From: Mojavia pulchra JT2-VF2
Lineage (GTDB): Bacteria; Cyanobacteriota; Cyanobacteriia; Cyanobacteriales; Nostocaceae
Assembly: GCA_019359325.1 (NCBI GenBank)
Contig: JAHHHN010000001.1
Span: 744,001-808,000, forward strand
Direction: 5' to 3'
Length of the DNA stretch: 64,000 nucleotides
Positions 37,643-47,470 of the stretch are shown in pieces. Numbering within the stretch: position 1 is the stretch's first letter; every line of letters begins with the position of its first letter. Below the pieces are notes generated by a model. It was not told the origin of the DNA. It saw nothing but the letters and a program-made list of their open reading frames with translations, and ran no database searches. A program made the translations under genes and the position numbers.

Positions 37643-38431
37643 TTAACGGCGGAATCTATCAGGATTAAGTCTGAGATTAGGTGTTTGACGATTGTTGGTT
37701 TGGCTGTTGGAACGGGAACGAATTGCCACGCCATTTTTCAGTCCGCTACCATTGCCGCCATCTTTGCGATCAAGGAAAGGTTTAAGATTGATACCACTTC
37801 TAGAGGAAGAAACTCGATTGTTATTACCTAGAAGTGTGCGGCCTAAGTTGTATATATCACCTAATCCGCTTTGATTGTTGCGATAAGTGTTGACAGCTGT
37901 AGTTTGTTGTCCACTGTCAGCAGTAGTCAGGTTTTGGAATATACTATTGCGAACAGCATAGGGGTCTCTATTACGAGGTACTGTCAACACGATGCGGCAG
38001 CTGGGATCAGCCTCAGTGGTAACACAGATGATGTTCTCGTTATTTAGTACACCTGTTTGAAGTTCTTGTAAGCCATCTGGACGATAGGTTTCCAAGCGGT
38101 TGGCAATGGTTTGGCAACGAAGTTGCGAATTCCAGCCACCACCCAAAGCCGCAGGTGCTGCCCAAGGAAAGTATTGCCCTGGTTGGCTTTGGGGTTGATA
38201 CATGATGGTGTACTGTCCATTGTAAGGCTGGCAGCTAAACCGAGTATTACTATCAACAGTGGTTGAAGTTGGTATGGTTGAGTCTGTTGGTATTGGTGTC
38301 TGTGTTGATGAACCTGTTGTTGGCACAACAACGCCACCAGAATCAAATTGGGCCATTGCTACAGAATTACCGAGGAAACAAGTTAAACCCAAACTGCTCA
38401 AAAAAATAAATTTAAAGGCTTGTGATGACAT
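37643..38431 (-). CDS. COP23 domain protein
   Basis: 262 residues with a signal peptide (FKFIFLSSLGLTCFLGNSVA, cleavage near AMA-Q). Residues about 65-170 match COP23 (circadian oscillating protein of 23 kDa): FSCQPYNGQYTIMYQP, NSQLRCQTIANRLETY, and NENIICVTTEADPSCRIVLT with its cysteines. The C-terminal third is Ser/Asn/Arg-rich and looks disordered. COP23 was described as a membrane-associated, rhythmic protein in cyanobacteria; the molecular role is unknown. 69 bp after the M48 protease gene, same strand. Confidence 0.85.
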   Translation of the reverse strand: MSSQAFKFIFLSSLGLTCFLGNSVAMAQFDSGGVVVPTTGSSTQTPIPTDSTIPTSTTVDSNTRFSCQPYNGQYTIMYQPQSQPGQYFPWAAPAALGGGWNSQLRCQTIANRLETYRPDGLQELQTGVLNNENIICVTTEADPSCRIVLTVPRNRDPYAVRNSIFQNLTTADSGQQTTAVNTYRNNQSGLGDIYNLGRTLLGNNNRVSSSRSGINLKPFLDRKDGGNGSGLKNGVAIRSRSNSQTNNRQTPNLRLNPDRFRR

Positions 38432-38500
38432 AAATCATCCTCGAATGAAAGAAGGTGGGGATATTGATAATTTAAGTGACGAAAGATTTTATTTTTTGGT

Positions 38501-40195
38501 TCATTTAGAAGATTGTTTTTTTTCTTCTTGTTCTTTTTTCTCTTTGAGTAGCTGTTTGACTCTTGCTCTAATTTGTGCATGACGTTCTACGCCTTCGTAG
38601 GCATAGCGGTTGTAACTACTACTAGCAATCAAGTTTTCTAAATAACTCACACGCTCGCTACCTCCTGGGTGTGAAGATAACCAACTAAGAGGAACATTTT
38701 TTTGTTGTTTTTCTAGAGTCATCATTAAGTTACGCAAGCCATCAGCAGCGTAGCCACTGGCAACAATCAGGCGTGTACCAAGGGTATCTGCTTGACGTTC
38801 CATATCGCGTCCATAACTGAGTGCAGAGAGTTGACCGATAATGCCGCCTAAAGGGATATATTGAGTGACGTTATAGACTAGATTACCTTGGGTGACTAAT
38901 TGAAAACCGTGAGATAAAACTACATGAGATAATTCATGCCCAATTAACCCAGCTAATTCTGCCTCGGAGTTTGTTTTAGCGATCGCACCTGCATTAATAA
39001 ATATTTTCCCCCCTGGCAGTGCAAATGCGTTCAGGCTTTCTTGGGGAATAACAAAAAATTCGTATTTAAAATCATTGCGTCCTGTTACCTTTACCAGTTT
39101 CTGTCCGATTTCATTGACATAGGCGACAACTGTTTCATCAGTAATTAGTTTCAGTTGTTGTTTTGCTTGCTTGGCTACTGATTCGCCAATTGATTCTTCG
39201 CCTCGTAGCAGCAAGATCGTAGAGTCAAGGGCGGAAAAAGGGCCAGCTAGACTGCCTGTGACAGCGTAACCTAATGCACCTGTAATAATGTTGGCGATCG
39301 CATTGCCTCTAATCTCTCCTTGAATATAAGATTTATAACGTTTGAGATTATCTTCGGCTAACTTTGTAAACTCCGGTGCTTGCGGATTTTTCGGGTTGAG
39401 AATGGCAAATTGACGCGCTGCTAATGAGGCTTCCATCCATTTTTTTGCCTCTGCGAGTGCTGTGACTCTAGCTTTAATTAATTCTGGTTGATCTGGATAA
39501 AGTGAAGATGCCCGTTCTAATATATCCAATGCTTGTTGAGGGCGATCGTATTGTTTGAGAACTTCAGCAAATCGAATATGTCCAGGGATAAATTCTGGAT
39601 ACTGCTGAACCAAAAGTTCCAGTGGTACTAGAGTTCTTGTTTGCAGCTTACTAGCTATCCCCGCTTCTGCTTCTCGCCAATATACCTTACCCCCTGAAGA
39701 TAGTTGCGTGGGGTCGATTATTGCTGCTTTACGTTCTTGGGATTTGCTTGTTTTGGCAAAAGGTTCTTTTACCTCACGATAAATTTTTTCGGCTTCTGCA
39801 ATTTGTCCTGCTAAATAAAGCTTGTCTGCTTCTATTAGTTTTTGCTGACGGGCGATTTCTTCAGGACTGGGTGCTGGTTCCTCTGCCAAATCTGGTTTTT
39901 TTGGTTCGCTTGCTTCAGGCTTGGGTGTAGCTTGTGGTATGACAACAGGCTTTGGTGTGTCAGTTGCTTGTGGCGTTGGTGAGTTTTGCAGCGCGTCCCG
40001 TAGCTGTTGTTCTCTTGTCTTTTCTGGATTGGGTGTATTCGCAGCTTCAATTTTGCTAAATGCAACAGGTTCTTGTGCGGGAACGGATGCTGTCGGTTGC
40101 GTCAGAATAATTAAAATAGATGTCCCAAATGACAGTAACACCCAGTTCAAGGCTAATAGCAGAGACTTTCTAGTTCGTTTCATACTGGGTTCCAC
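38501..40195 (-). CDS. M48 family metalloprotease with TPR-like region
   Basis: 564 residues. N-terminal signal/anchor (SLLLALNWVLLSFGTSILII), then a Pro/Thr-rich linker (about 40-115), a helical TPR-like part (about 120-300), and an M48 peptidase domain (about 330-520) with the zinc motif HELSH in LIGHELSHVVLSHGFQ and third ligand in DMERQADTLG. It resembles BepA-type quality-control proteases of the envelope, an inference from architecture. Start at 40195 or at Met5 (40183). The C-terminus is Lys/Glu-rich. Confidence 0.88.
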   Translation of the reverse strand: MEPSMKRTRKSLLLALNWVLLSFGTSILIILTQPTASVPAQEPVAFSKIEAANTPNPEKTREQQLRDALQNSPTPQATDTPKPVVIPQATPKPEASEPKKPDLAEEPAPSPEEIARQQKLIEADKLYLAGQIAEAEKIYREVKEPFAKTSKSQERKAAIIDPTQLSSGGKVYWREAEAGIASKLQTRTLVPLELLVQQYPEFIPGHIRFAEVLKQYDRPQQALDILERASSLYPDQPELIKARVTALAEAKKWMEASLAARQFAILNPKNPQAPEFTKLAEDNLKRYKSYIQGEIRGNAIANIITGALGYAVTGSLAGPFSALDSTILLLRGEESIGESVAKQAKQQLKLITDETVVAYVNEIGQKLVKVTGRNDFKYEFFVIPQESLNAFALPGGKIFINAGAIAKTNSEAELAGLIGHELSHVVLSHGFQLVTQGNLVYNVTQYIPLGGIIGQLSALSYGRDMERQADTLGTRLIVASGYAADGLRNLMMTLEKQQKNVPLSWLSSHPGGSERVSYLENLIASSSYNRYAYEGVERHAQIRARVKQLLKEKKEQEEKKQSSK

Positions 40196-40368
40196 TTATG
40201 TAGAAGGCACTTTTTTCAAGTATGAGGAATGACCTAAAAAGTAATTAAAAAATTTTGCTAAAAATAACGTTTAGTTTTGATTATTTTTAACTGATTAACA
40301 ATTTATCTCATCACTTTAAGCTGCGATCGCAGCTGATACCAATTAGCACTCATGACTCATTACAATAA

Positions 40369-40401
40369 TTCACCAGATGCGTATTCATCGCGCCTGGTGA
40401 A
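40369..40401. terminator. Inverted repeat after the sorbosone dehydrogenase-like gene
   Basis: TTCACCAG (40369-40376) and CTGGTGAA (40394-40401), loop 17. No strong T-run; a weak terminator for the - strand gene ending at 40462 is possible. Confidence 0.4.
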
Positions 40402-40461
40402 CAGAATGTAGTTTTAACACATGAACATTACTATGATTGCCCGTTTCTCGCCTAACCTCTG

Positions 40462-41664
40462 CTACTTACCTGTACCTGTATAAGAAACTCGGTAAATAAC
40501 GCCATTAGTATCATCTGTGAACAATAGCGAACCGTCTGGTGCAACGGCAAGACCCACTGGTCTACCAAATTGTGCCGTTCCTTGAGAGTTCAAAAATCCT
40601 GTGATGAAATCTTCAAATGCTACAGGTTTGCCCTGTTGATAACGTATCCGTACTACTTTATAACCTACGGGAGGGTTGCGATTCCACGAGCCGCGCATAG
40701 TTACAAAAGCATCGCTGCGGTATTCTTGAGGAAACTGAGAGGCAGTATAAAAAACCAAATCCAGTGGCGCACTGTGTGCCGTATAAGTTAAAACTGGCGC
40801 TTCGGTTTTAGCACAGTATTCTTCCTTGGTTTTGCCTTGCGGGTTTGATGATAAATATACATCAGGACGGCGATCGCCCCAACAAAACGGCCAGCCGTAG
40901 TCTGCACCCTGCACAATTTTATTCAATTCTTCTGGTGGTTGATCATTACCACGCCAATCTGAACCATGATCTAAGCCCCACAATTCTTTAGTTTCAGGAT
41001 GCCAAGCAAAACCGATAGTGTTGCGTAAACCTTGAGCATAAATTGTCCGCTTGCTACCGTCAGGTTGTGCCCGTAGTAATGTAGCGCTCTCGTTGTTTGT
41101 TTCGTCACAGGCGTTACAAGTGCTGCCTACACTTATGTAAAGTAACCCATCAGGGCCAAAGGCAATTGTGCGATTTGGGTGTTGTCCTGCATCGGGCAAG
41201 TCATCAATCAACAGCTTTGGCTTGCCTACATTTCCGCCCTTTCCTAAATCTAGTGCGTATAGCTGTCTGTCTGTGACAAAGTAAAGACGATTTTGATGAA
41301 TCGTGATCCCATTAACATATTTATGCCCTGATGCAACAGTCTGTATTTGATCAGCACGTCCATCGCCTTTAAGATCACGCAGCGCTAACACATCACCTTG
41401 TTCGCGGCGGGTGACATAGACAGTACCATCAGAAGCAATTGCTAAGTTCCTGGGGTTGCCTAAGTCTTTGGCAAACACATTAATGCGAAATCCCGCAGGC
41501 ATCTTAAGTTGTTGTAAGAGCGATTCTCGAAATTCTAAACGCTCAGGCGTTGCAAGGTAGCCTTCCATACGCTCTATTCTTTGTTGCTGCGGTTTTTGGG
41601 CACTGCTAGGAAAATTCATACTCAGCAGCAAAGCAAAACCGATGTATAAGCTTTTCGCTTTCAC
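40462..41664 (-). CDS. PQQ-type sorbosone dehydrogenase-like protein
   Basis: 400 residues, signal peptide at the N-terminus (LYIGFALLLSMNFPSSA-Q), so exported. A six-bladed beta-propeller of the glucose/sorbosone dehydrogenase (GSDH) family: GFRINVFAKDLGNPRNLAIA, HPNRTIAFGPDGLLYISVGS, YAQGLRNTIGFAWHP, WGLDHGSDWRGNDQPPEELN, and the end FGRPVGLAVAPDGSLLFTDD. These motifs hold the residues used for PQQ and calcium in family members. Cyanobacteria often lack PQQ synthesis, so the cofactor is uncertain. The actual substrate is unknown. Confidence 0.85.
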   Translation of the reverse strand: MKAKSLYIGFALLLSMNFPSSAQKPQQQRIERMEGYLATPERLEFRESLLQQLKMPAGFRINVFAKDLGNPRNLAIASDGTVYVTRREQGDVLALRDLKGDGRADQIQTVASGHKYVNGITIHQNRLYFVTDRQLYALDLGKGGNVGKPKLLIDDLPDAGQHPNRTIAFGPDGLLYISVGSTCNACDETNNESATLLRAQPDGSKRTIYAQGLRNTIGFAWHPETKELWGLDHGSDWRGNDQPPEELNKIVQGADYGWPFCWGDRRPDVYLSSNPQGKTKEEYCAKTEAPVLTYTAHSAPLDLVFYTASQFPQEYRSDAFVTMRGSWNRNPPVGYKVVRIRYQQGKPVAFEDFITGFLNSQGTAQFGRPVGLAVAPDGSLLFTDDTNGVIYRVSYTGTGK

Positions 41665-41932
41665 GGCATTATTCCTTTAATTTTTAATATTAAGAAGACT
41701 GGGTAAAATTTCAGTTGCCTAAGAATCCCAATGTTCAAAAAATACAATCTTTGTGCTAATTTCAAAAAGTATTTTCAATAATTTCCGACATATAAAATAA
41801 TACATTGTTCATGTATTTACATCTTTCTATTGGAATAATTAATACAATCTATAAATAACAAATCCCTCTAATTAAAAAAGTAAATAACCCTTTAGATAGA
41901 TTTTCTAACTCAACTACATTAGGGAAATTCTT
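41665..41932. other. Divergent promoter region, sorbosone dehydrogenase-like and porin
   Basis: 268 bp, very AT-rich. It must hold promoters for both flanking genes; no specific operator is identifiable with confidence. Confidence 0.4.
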
Positions 41933-43546
41933 GTGATGAGCAGGACAAAAATGTCTGTAATTTCAGAAAAACTACTGTCTATTTGCACAGTGAGTTTTAG
42001 TTTTCTGATAGTCTTCTTCAATTCTGTTTTAGCGGAGGAAGTTCAGCATGAAAGAACATTTACACAACTTGAGCATGAGGAGCAAACAGAGCTTCAAACT
42101 ACATCTGTTGAGCAGCTTTCAGACGTACAATTTACTGATTGGGCATTCCAAGAGTTGCAATCCTTAGTTAAACGTTATGGTTGCACTACTGGATACCCTA
42201 ATACCACTTATAAGGGTAATCAGAGATTAACTCGTTATGAGTTTGCTGCTGCATTAAATTATTGCTTAAACACAGTTCAACAACTGACAGAAAATCAAAA
42301 TATTATATTTACTTCTGCTGAAATTTCTACTTTACAACGTTTAAAAGATGAATTTGCTGCAGAACTAATGTCTTTACAAAAGCGGTTAGATAATTTAGAA
42401 GCAAAGAGTGCAGAAATAACAGCAAATAAATTTTCACCTATAACTCGATTAAGCGTTTCTGTTGTGCTGGCAGCAAATGATGCGATAGGAGACAGTGCTG
42501 ATGGTAACCCCAATTCTGCAATTGATGCTAATTTAGCATTGAACTACCGCGCTCGAATGAATTTCCTCACCAGCTTTACAGGTAGAGATAGATTGCTTGT
42601 ACGTTTGCAAGCTTCAAATAGAGTGCCAAATTTTAATGGCGCAACTGGCACAAACATGACGCGACAATCTTTTGAAGTTGGAAATACAGATAATAATATT
42701 GCTCTCAATTTATTAGAGTATCAGTTTCCTGTCAGTAAAAATTTTAAAGTTTATCTTTACGGAAATTCTGCTTCTCATCATTACTACGCAACAGTAATTA
42801 ACCCATATTTCGCTAGCTTTGGTGGTGCAAAAGGTTCTCCTTCACGTTTTTTGGAACGTAATCCTATATACCGTATTGGGAATACTACAGGTAGCGGTTT
42901 TGCCGGAGTTTATAGATTTAATGATTCACTAAGACTGGATTTAGGGTATCTCGCACAAAACGCTGAGATTACTACTGGTGCGGCAGGATTATTTAATGGT
43001 ACTTATAGTGGTTTACTACAGCTTTCTTATCAACCAGTCTCAAACGTTGAACTGGGATTGTTGTATGTACGTAACTATTCTGCGAACGGCGATTTATCGC
43101 ATCGAACAGGTAGTACTTTCTCAAACATTCCTTTCGGTTCAGGTGTACCCCTTACTTCTAATTCTTATGCTGTTGGAGCTTTATGGAAGATGTTTCCTCA
43201 GTTTGCTGTGAGTGGGTGGTTTGGATATATTAATGCTGAACGAGCGGATGGGATAAAGGGCAATGCTGATATTATAAACTACGCTGTAAATCTTGCTTTT
43301 CTTGATTTATTTAAAAAAAGTGCTGTAGGTGGATTAGGTTTTGGAATGCCGCCTAAAGTTATTTATAATACGATGGCAACACGAGAAGATAAAGGAACAG
43401 GATTACATTTTGAAGCTTTTTATGAGTATCCTTTAACTGAGAATATTAAGCTTATACCAAGCTTATTTTATCTTACTAATTCTAATCATAACAATGTGAA
43501 TAGTGATATTTTTGTCGGCACAATGAGGACTGTCTTTAGTTTTTAA
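41933..43546 (+). CDS. SLH-domain outer-membrane porin (iron-uptake porin family)
   Basis: 537 residues. Signal peptide (LLSICTVSFSFLIVFFNSVLA), an SLH domain at about 60-115 (DVQFTDWAFQELQSLVKRYG ... RLTRYEFAAALNYCL), a coiled-coil spacer (about 130-165, LKDEFAAELMSLQKRLDNLE), and a beta-barrel of the OprB type ending in an aromatic residue (TMRTVFSF), as outer-membrane proteins do. Such SLH porins are the main porins of cyanobacteria; several are implicated in iron or inorganic nutrient uptake. A role in phosphate-ester uptake here is conceivable given neighbours. Confidence 0.9.
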   Translation: MMSRTKMSVISEKLLSICTVSFSFLIVFFNSVLAEEVQHERTFTQLEHEEQTELQTTSVEQLSDVQFTDWAFQELQSLVKRYGCTTGYPNTTYKGNQRLTRYEFAAALNYCLNTVQQLTENQNIIFTSAEISTLQRLKDEFAAELMSLQKRLDNLEAKSAEITANKFSPITRLSVSVVLAANDAIGDSADGNPNSAIDANLALNYRARMNFLTSFTGRDRLLVRLQASNRVPNFNGATGTNMTRQSFEVGNTDNNIALNLLEYQFPVSKNFKVYLYGNSASHHYYATVINPYFASFGGAKGSPSRFLERNPIYRIGNTTGSGFAGVYRFNDSLRLDLGYLAQNAEITTGAAGLFNGTYSGLLQLSYQPVSNVELGLLYVRNYSANGDLSHRTGSTFSNIPFGSGVPLTSNSYAVGALWKMFPQFAVSGWFGYINAERADGIKGNADIINYAVNLAFLDLFKKSAVGGLGFGMPPKVIYNTMATREDKGTGLHFEAFYEYPLTENIKLIPSLFYLTNSNHNNVNSDIFVGTMRTVFSF

Positions 43547-43565
43547 CGGCTATTGATTCTGATTC

Positions 43566-43599
43566 TTCTGCCGGAAAATTGCAACATTTTCCGGCAGAA
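43566..43599. terminator. Bidirectional terminator
   Basis: Perfect 13-bp stem TTCTGCCGGAAAA (43566-43578) / TTTTCCGGCAGAA (43587-43599), 8-base loop, between the convergent porin and PhoX-like genes. Confidence 0.85.
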
Positions 43600-43634
43600 G
43601 ATTTAGATTGACTTAACTTGTCAATGCCCAAACT

Positions 43635-44891
43635 TTACCAAGGGCCGGAAATAGCAAAGGTAATTCCTGGTGTCTGCATATTCACAAACATAATTCGACC
43701 GTCGGGTGAGAAACAAACTCCAGTCAACTCATTTGAGTTCAATGCGTTACGGGCAAATTTATAAAGTGCGCCAGTCGGTGTAATACCCACAACAAAGTCA
43801 GTACCGCCACCATCTTCGGTGAGGAATAAATCACCGTTGGGCGCAACGACAATGTTATCTGGAAAATCTAGAATATTCGCATTGTTAGGTTCTATGTACA
43901 GCCGCAGTGTGTTGGTAGCAGGGGTGTAGCGCCATATTTGACCCACTCCAGCACTACCACCACTAGTACAGCAAAAATACATATCTCCATTGCCATAGAA
44001 AATACCTTCGCCACGAGCAAACTTAGCAGCGCCTAAACTAAAGCCCGTAGTCCTTACTGTATCACTAGAAGGATCGGGGTTGGTAATCCGAACCCAATCC
44101 ACTGTGTACGCTTGACCGACTGTAAACCCTGTGGTGGTGTTTGCTTGGGGTCTTGAAGGAATTCTCAAAGCATACAACGCACCACCTGCACTCAAGTTAT
44201 TCGGTGTGTTAGGCACGAAGCGATAGAATAAGCCATCACCTCGGTCTTCGGTCATATATACATAACCTGTGTTGGGGTCTACAGCTGCTGCTTCATGATT
44301 GAACCGCCCCATCGCTACTAGGGGTACAGGCGTTACGAACCCAGTTGCACTACTAGGTACTTCAAATACATAACCATGCTTTTTGTTACCTACCTCAAAA
44401 CTTTCTTCGCAACTGAGCCAAGATCCCCAAGGGGTTGGGCCACCAGCACAGTTGCGGTAAGTGCCTGCCAAAGAGCCGTAGTGCCTAATTAAAGTCCGAG
44501 TCGAACTGACTACCAAAGTTGTTGTGCCACCTTTTCCTTGAGTGTCGTATTTACTCGTGTTAGGTGCGCCAATGCTGGTAGTTGATGCCGGGTTGAGTTC
44601 GTGGTTGCGGATCAGAATTGTATTACCATTAGCTCCTGAAAACGCTGCCATTCCGTCGTGACCACCTGGAACTTTGTAGCCATCGGTCATTGTTTGCCCA
44701 GTTTCAGACAATCTTACATAAGAGAATCCAGCAGGCAGATCCAAAACACCTTTAGGGTCAGTTTGCAAAGAGCCATAGGGGCCTGCTGCTAAAGTTCGTT
44801 TAGCAAAGAAAGCCTGCAATGGAGATAACATCAAAGCACCAGCAGTACTTGTCCCAGCTAGGCTAAAAAATTGACGTCTAGATAAGGTCAC
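43635..44891 (-). CDS. PhoX-like (DUF839) phosphatase
   Basis: 418 residues. The N-terminus has a twin-arginine motif, LSRRQFFSLAGTST, so export by Tat with folded cofactor is likely. The body matches DUF839/PhoX: LILRNHELNP-type motif (TILIRNHELN), [60 protein letters not shown] and ELTGVCFSPDGRIMFVNMQ. PhoX alkaline phosphatases need calcium and iron. It is shorter than classical PhoX (about 550-700), so substrate and activity are less certain. Divergent from phnD. Confidence 0.87.
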   Translation of the reverse strand: MTLSRRQFFSLAGTSTAGALMLSPLQAFFAKRTLAAGPYGSLQTDPKGVLDLPAGFSYVRLSETGQTMTDGYKVPGGHDGMAAFSGANGNTILIRNHELNPASTTSIGAPNTSKYDTQGKGGTTTLVVSSTRTLIRHYGSLAGTYRNCAGGPTPWGSWLSCEESFEVGNKKHGYVFEVPSSATGFVTPVPLVAMGRFNHEAAAVDPNTGYVYMTEDRGDGLFYRFVPNTPNNLSAGGALYALRIPSRPQANTTTGFTVGQAYTVDWVRITNPDPSSDTVRTTGFSLGAAKFARGEGIFYGNGDMYFCCTSGGSAGVGQIWRYTPATNTLRLYIEPNNANILDFPDNIVVAPNGDLFLTEDGGGTDFVVGITPTGALYKFARNALNSNELTGVCFSPDGRIMFVNMQTPGITFAISGPW

Positions 44892-45585
44892 TATATGCTC
44901 CTTAGTTTTTGACCAAAGCCTACTAGCAGTAGTTCAATGGATAGTTATTAAGGAGAAAGAGTGATTTATATCCATTAAGAGAAAACTAAGTCAACTTTAT
45001 GAAAGCCAAAATAAACAATATGTAAAATGTCAAAATATATATTTAATAAAATTTGTTTTTTATTAACGCAGTATTAATTAAAGTCAAGGCTACTTATGCA
45101 AAGTTTATTAAAAGCGATCGCCTTTCTCAGCTAATAATCATTCAAACTGCTTCTGTGTATATCTTCATAATATTTACATCCTGATGACGCTACAGATTAT
45201 GTAACCTCTCAAAGGCACATTAATTATCTCCATTTTTAGAGCTTATGCAAAAGATTCTTCATTGACACTTAGTGTCAGGAAATGAGGCTTGTTAACATCT
45301 ACATCCCTAAACTTTTACACCGTTACGCTCCTTACCCAAACCTCGATTTTTGCGATCCATGGGTAATTATTAACATACATAATATTCCTGACGCACTGAT
45401 TTGTTTTGAATCTATTGCAATTAGTTGCTAGATTTTCTTCCATAGCAATAAATTAATAGCTTGTTTAATCAGTCCTCACACAACTTATATTGACTTTTGT
45501 TCTTAAAAGTTCTAGATTTTTATATTGGGCTAGTTGCAACTAATTTGCAAAAAACCTGAGAATAGTTCCTAATGGAGAGTTACTA
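44892..45585. other. Long divergent intergenic region, phoX-like / phnD-like
   Basis: About 690 bp without a gene. Several TTAA-containing octamers occur, e.g. TAATTAAA at 45075-45082 and TTTAATCA at 45474-45481, but none is repeated at an 11-bp period, so no Pho box is called. One HIP1 octamer spans 45113-45122. Confidence 0.45.
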
Positions 45586-46566
45586 ATGAGTGTGAAAAAC
45601 AAAGGCTTGTTGGGTGCTGGAGCTGCATGTGTAGCGCTTGCAGGTCTAGCACTCAGCACATTTGGAGGAATGCAGGCGACGATCGCCAATTCTACTTTTA
45701 ATCAACAAGCACCACGCTTACTTGCCCAAAGACAAAAATTAAATAACTTAACAGTAGTCTTTCCTAGCCGGGCTGATTCTACAGACTTGCAAAGTAAGGC
45801 GAATTCAGTAGCAGCATTTCTGTCAAAAGAACTAGGAATACCAGTTAAAGCCCAAGTAGGAGATGATACAGCTGCGGTAGAAGCCTTAAGAGCAAATCGG
45901 GCTGATGTGTCTTTCTTGAGTAGCCGTCCGGCGTTGAAAGCTGAACAATTGGCCAATGCTCGCTTGTATTTAGCCGAGGTACGTGACAACTATTCAGGAA
46001 GATACACTTACAGTTCAGTATTTGTTGTACCCAACAATAGCCCTTTGAAAACTAGAAATAACGCCAAAGCAACCCTAGAACAATTGCGGGGCAAAAAAAT
46101 GGCGTTTACTTCCCCGACTTCTGGCAGTGGGTTTATTTTCCCCGTTGGTGAGTTGGTAAAACAGGGATTTGTGCCTAACCGCGATCGCCTGGATGGTTTC
46201 TTCGGTCAAATTAGCTACGGTGGCAATTACAGCAAAGCATTGCAAGCCGTTGTTCGCGGTCAAGCAGATGTAGCTGTTGTGTCCGAATACGCTCTTAACC
46301 CACCGTATATTACACCTGAAGAAAAAAATCAGTTGCGCGTGCTTCATCGAATTCCCGGTGTCCCAGCCCACGGTATCGCCATTGATGATGACGTTCCAGC
46401 ACCAGAGCGGGAAAGAATTATTAACGCTCTACTCAAGTTAAATCAGTCACAAAATAACCAACTGTTACGTAACTTGTATAACTCTACAGAGTTAGTGCGA
46501 GTAGATCATGCTCGCCACTTAGCACCCATCAAAGATGCATTAACACGTGTTGGCATTGCACCTTAA
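45586..46566 (+). CDS. phnD: Phosphonate/phosphite ABC transporter substrate-binding protein
   Basis: 326 residues. Signal peptide (GLLGAGAACVALAGLALSTFG), then a type II periplasmic binding protein of the PhnD family: LTVVFPSRADSTDLQ, GDDTAAVEALRANRADVSFLS, LRGKKMAFTSPTSGSGFIFP (the ligand loop TSxSG) and QADVAVVSEYALN. GGAG precedes the ATG. First of three genes with phnC and phnE. No C-P lyase or ptxD is in the window, so whether phosphonate or phosphite is the substrate is open. Confidence 0.9.
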   Translation: MSVKNKGLLGAGAACVALAGLALSTFGGMQATIANSTFNQQAPRLLAQRQKLNNLTVVFPSRADSTDLQSKANSVAAFLSKELGIPVKAQVGDDTAAVEALRANRADVSFLSSRPALKAEQLANARLYLAEVRDNYSGRYTYSSVFVVPNNSPLKTRNNAKATLEQLRGKKMAFTSPTSGSGFIFPVGELVKQGFVPNRDRLDGFFGQISYGGNYSKALQAVVRGQADVAVVSEYALNPPYITPEEKNQLRVLHRIPGVPAHGIAIDDDVPAPERERIINALLKLNQSQNNQLLRNLYNSTELVRVDHARHLAPIKDALTRVGIAP

Positions 46567-46644
46567 TTTAGTTGTCAGTTATCAGTAAACAGGCTGATAA
46601 CTGATCAGTGAGACTTGATAACTAATTATGGATTTGACCGAGGC

Positions 46645-47373
46645 ATGAGAGATTATGTAATTGAGTGTCACAACTTAGAAACAGCTTATGCTGCTTCTCT
46701 AAATCGCCCTATCCTCAATGGTATTAATTGCCAGATTGAACGAGGTGAGTTTGTTGTGTTGCTGGGACTCAATGGTGCTGGTAAATCTACTCTGCTGCGA
46801 TCGCTAGTTGGATTAGTGCCACTGGTACGGGGAGAAATTCAGATTAATAGTGTAACGCTGACTCCCCGCACACTAGCTGCAATTCGGCGCGATGTTGGGA
46901 TGTTATTTCAAGGCGGCGGATTAATTCGGCAATTATCAGCAATGGAAAATGTCCTATGTGGACGCCTTGGTGCTAAGACAAGTTGGCAAACTTTATTTGG
47001 ATTTCCCAAACGCGATCGCCTTTTAGCACTAGAATTATTGGAACAGTTGGGATTAAGAGAGTTTGCCGATCAAAAAACTAGCCAACTCAGTGGTGGACAA
47101 CAACAAAGAGTAGCGATCGCCCGTGCTTTAATTCAATCACCACAGATTTTGTTAGCCGACGAACCGATCACTGGGTTAGATGTGATAGCTTGCCAACAGG
47201 TAATGCAAACTTTATCTGAATTACATACCCAGCACGGCATGACAATTGTGGCAGTTTTGCACGATTTGGGGATAGCTGCGGAATATGCTCAACGTGCGAT
47301 CGTTGTAGATGCGGGACGCATTGTTTACGATGGCCCTTGCGACAATCTGCAAGCGCAATTTTCTCAAGTTTAG
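46645..47373 (+). CDS. phnC: Phosphonate/phosphite ABC transporter ATP-binding protein
   Basis: 242 residues from the ATG at 46645, which follows a GAGG; the longer frame from TTG 46615 adds 10 unlikely residues. Walker A GLNGAGKST, Q-loop FQGGG, signature LSGGQQQR, Walker B ILLADEP, H-loop VLHDLG. Drives uptake by the PhnD/PhnE partners at the inner membrane. Confidence 0.9.
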   Translation: MRDYVIECHNLETAYAASLNRPILNGINCQIERGEFVVLLGLNGAGKSTLLRSLVGLVPLVRGEIQINSVTLTPRTLAAIRRDVGMLFQGGGLIRQLSAMENVLCGRLGAKTSWQTLFGFPKRDRLLALELLEQLGLREFADQKTSQLSGGQQQRVAIARALIQSPQILLADEPITGLDVIACQQVMQTLSELHTQHGMTIVAVLHDLGIAAEYAQRAIVVDAGRIVYDGPCDNLQAQFSQV

Positions 47374-47470
47374 ATTTTTGAATTAAATTTTTGAGTGAAA
47401 TTTCCGAGTATTGAGTAGAGATGCAATTTTGCAGTCTCTTTTCTAGAGTGTTGAACGCAAGCGCAAATTC

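Noticed and set aside
44892-45585. Pho boxes for the phoX-like and phnD-like genes
   Set aside because: Single matching octamers only, none at 11-bp period.
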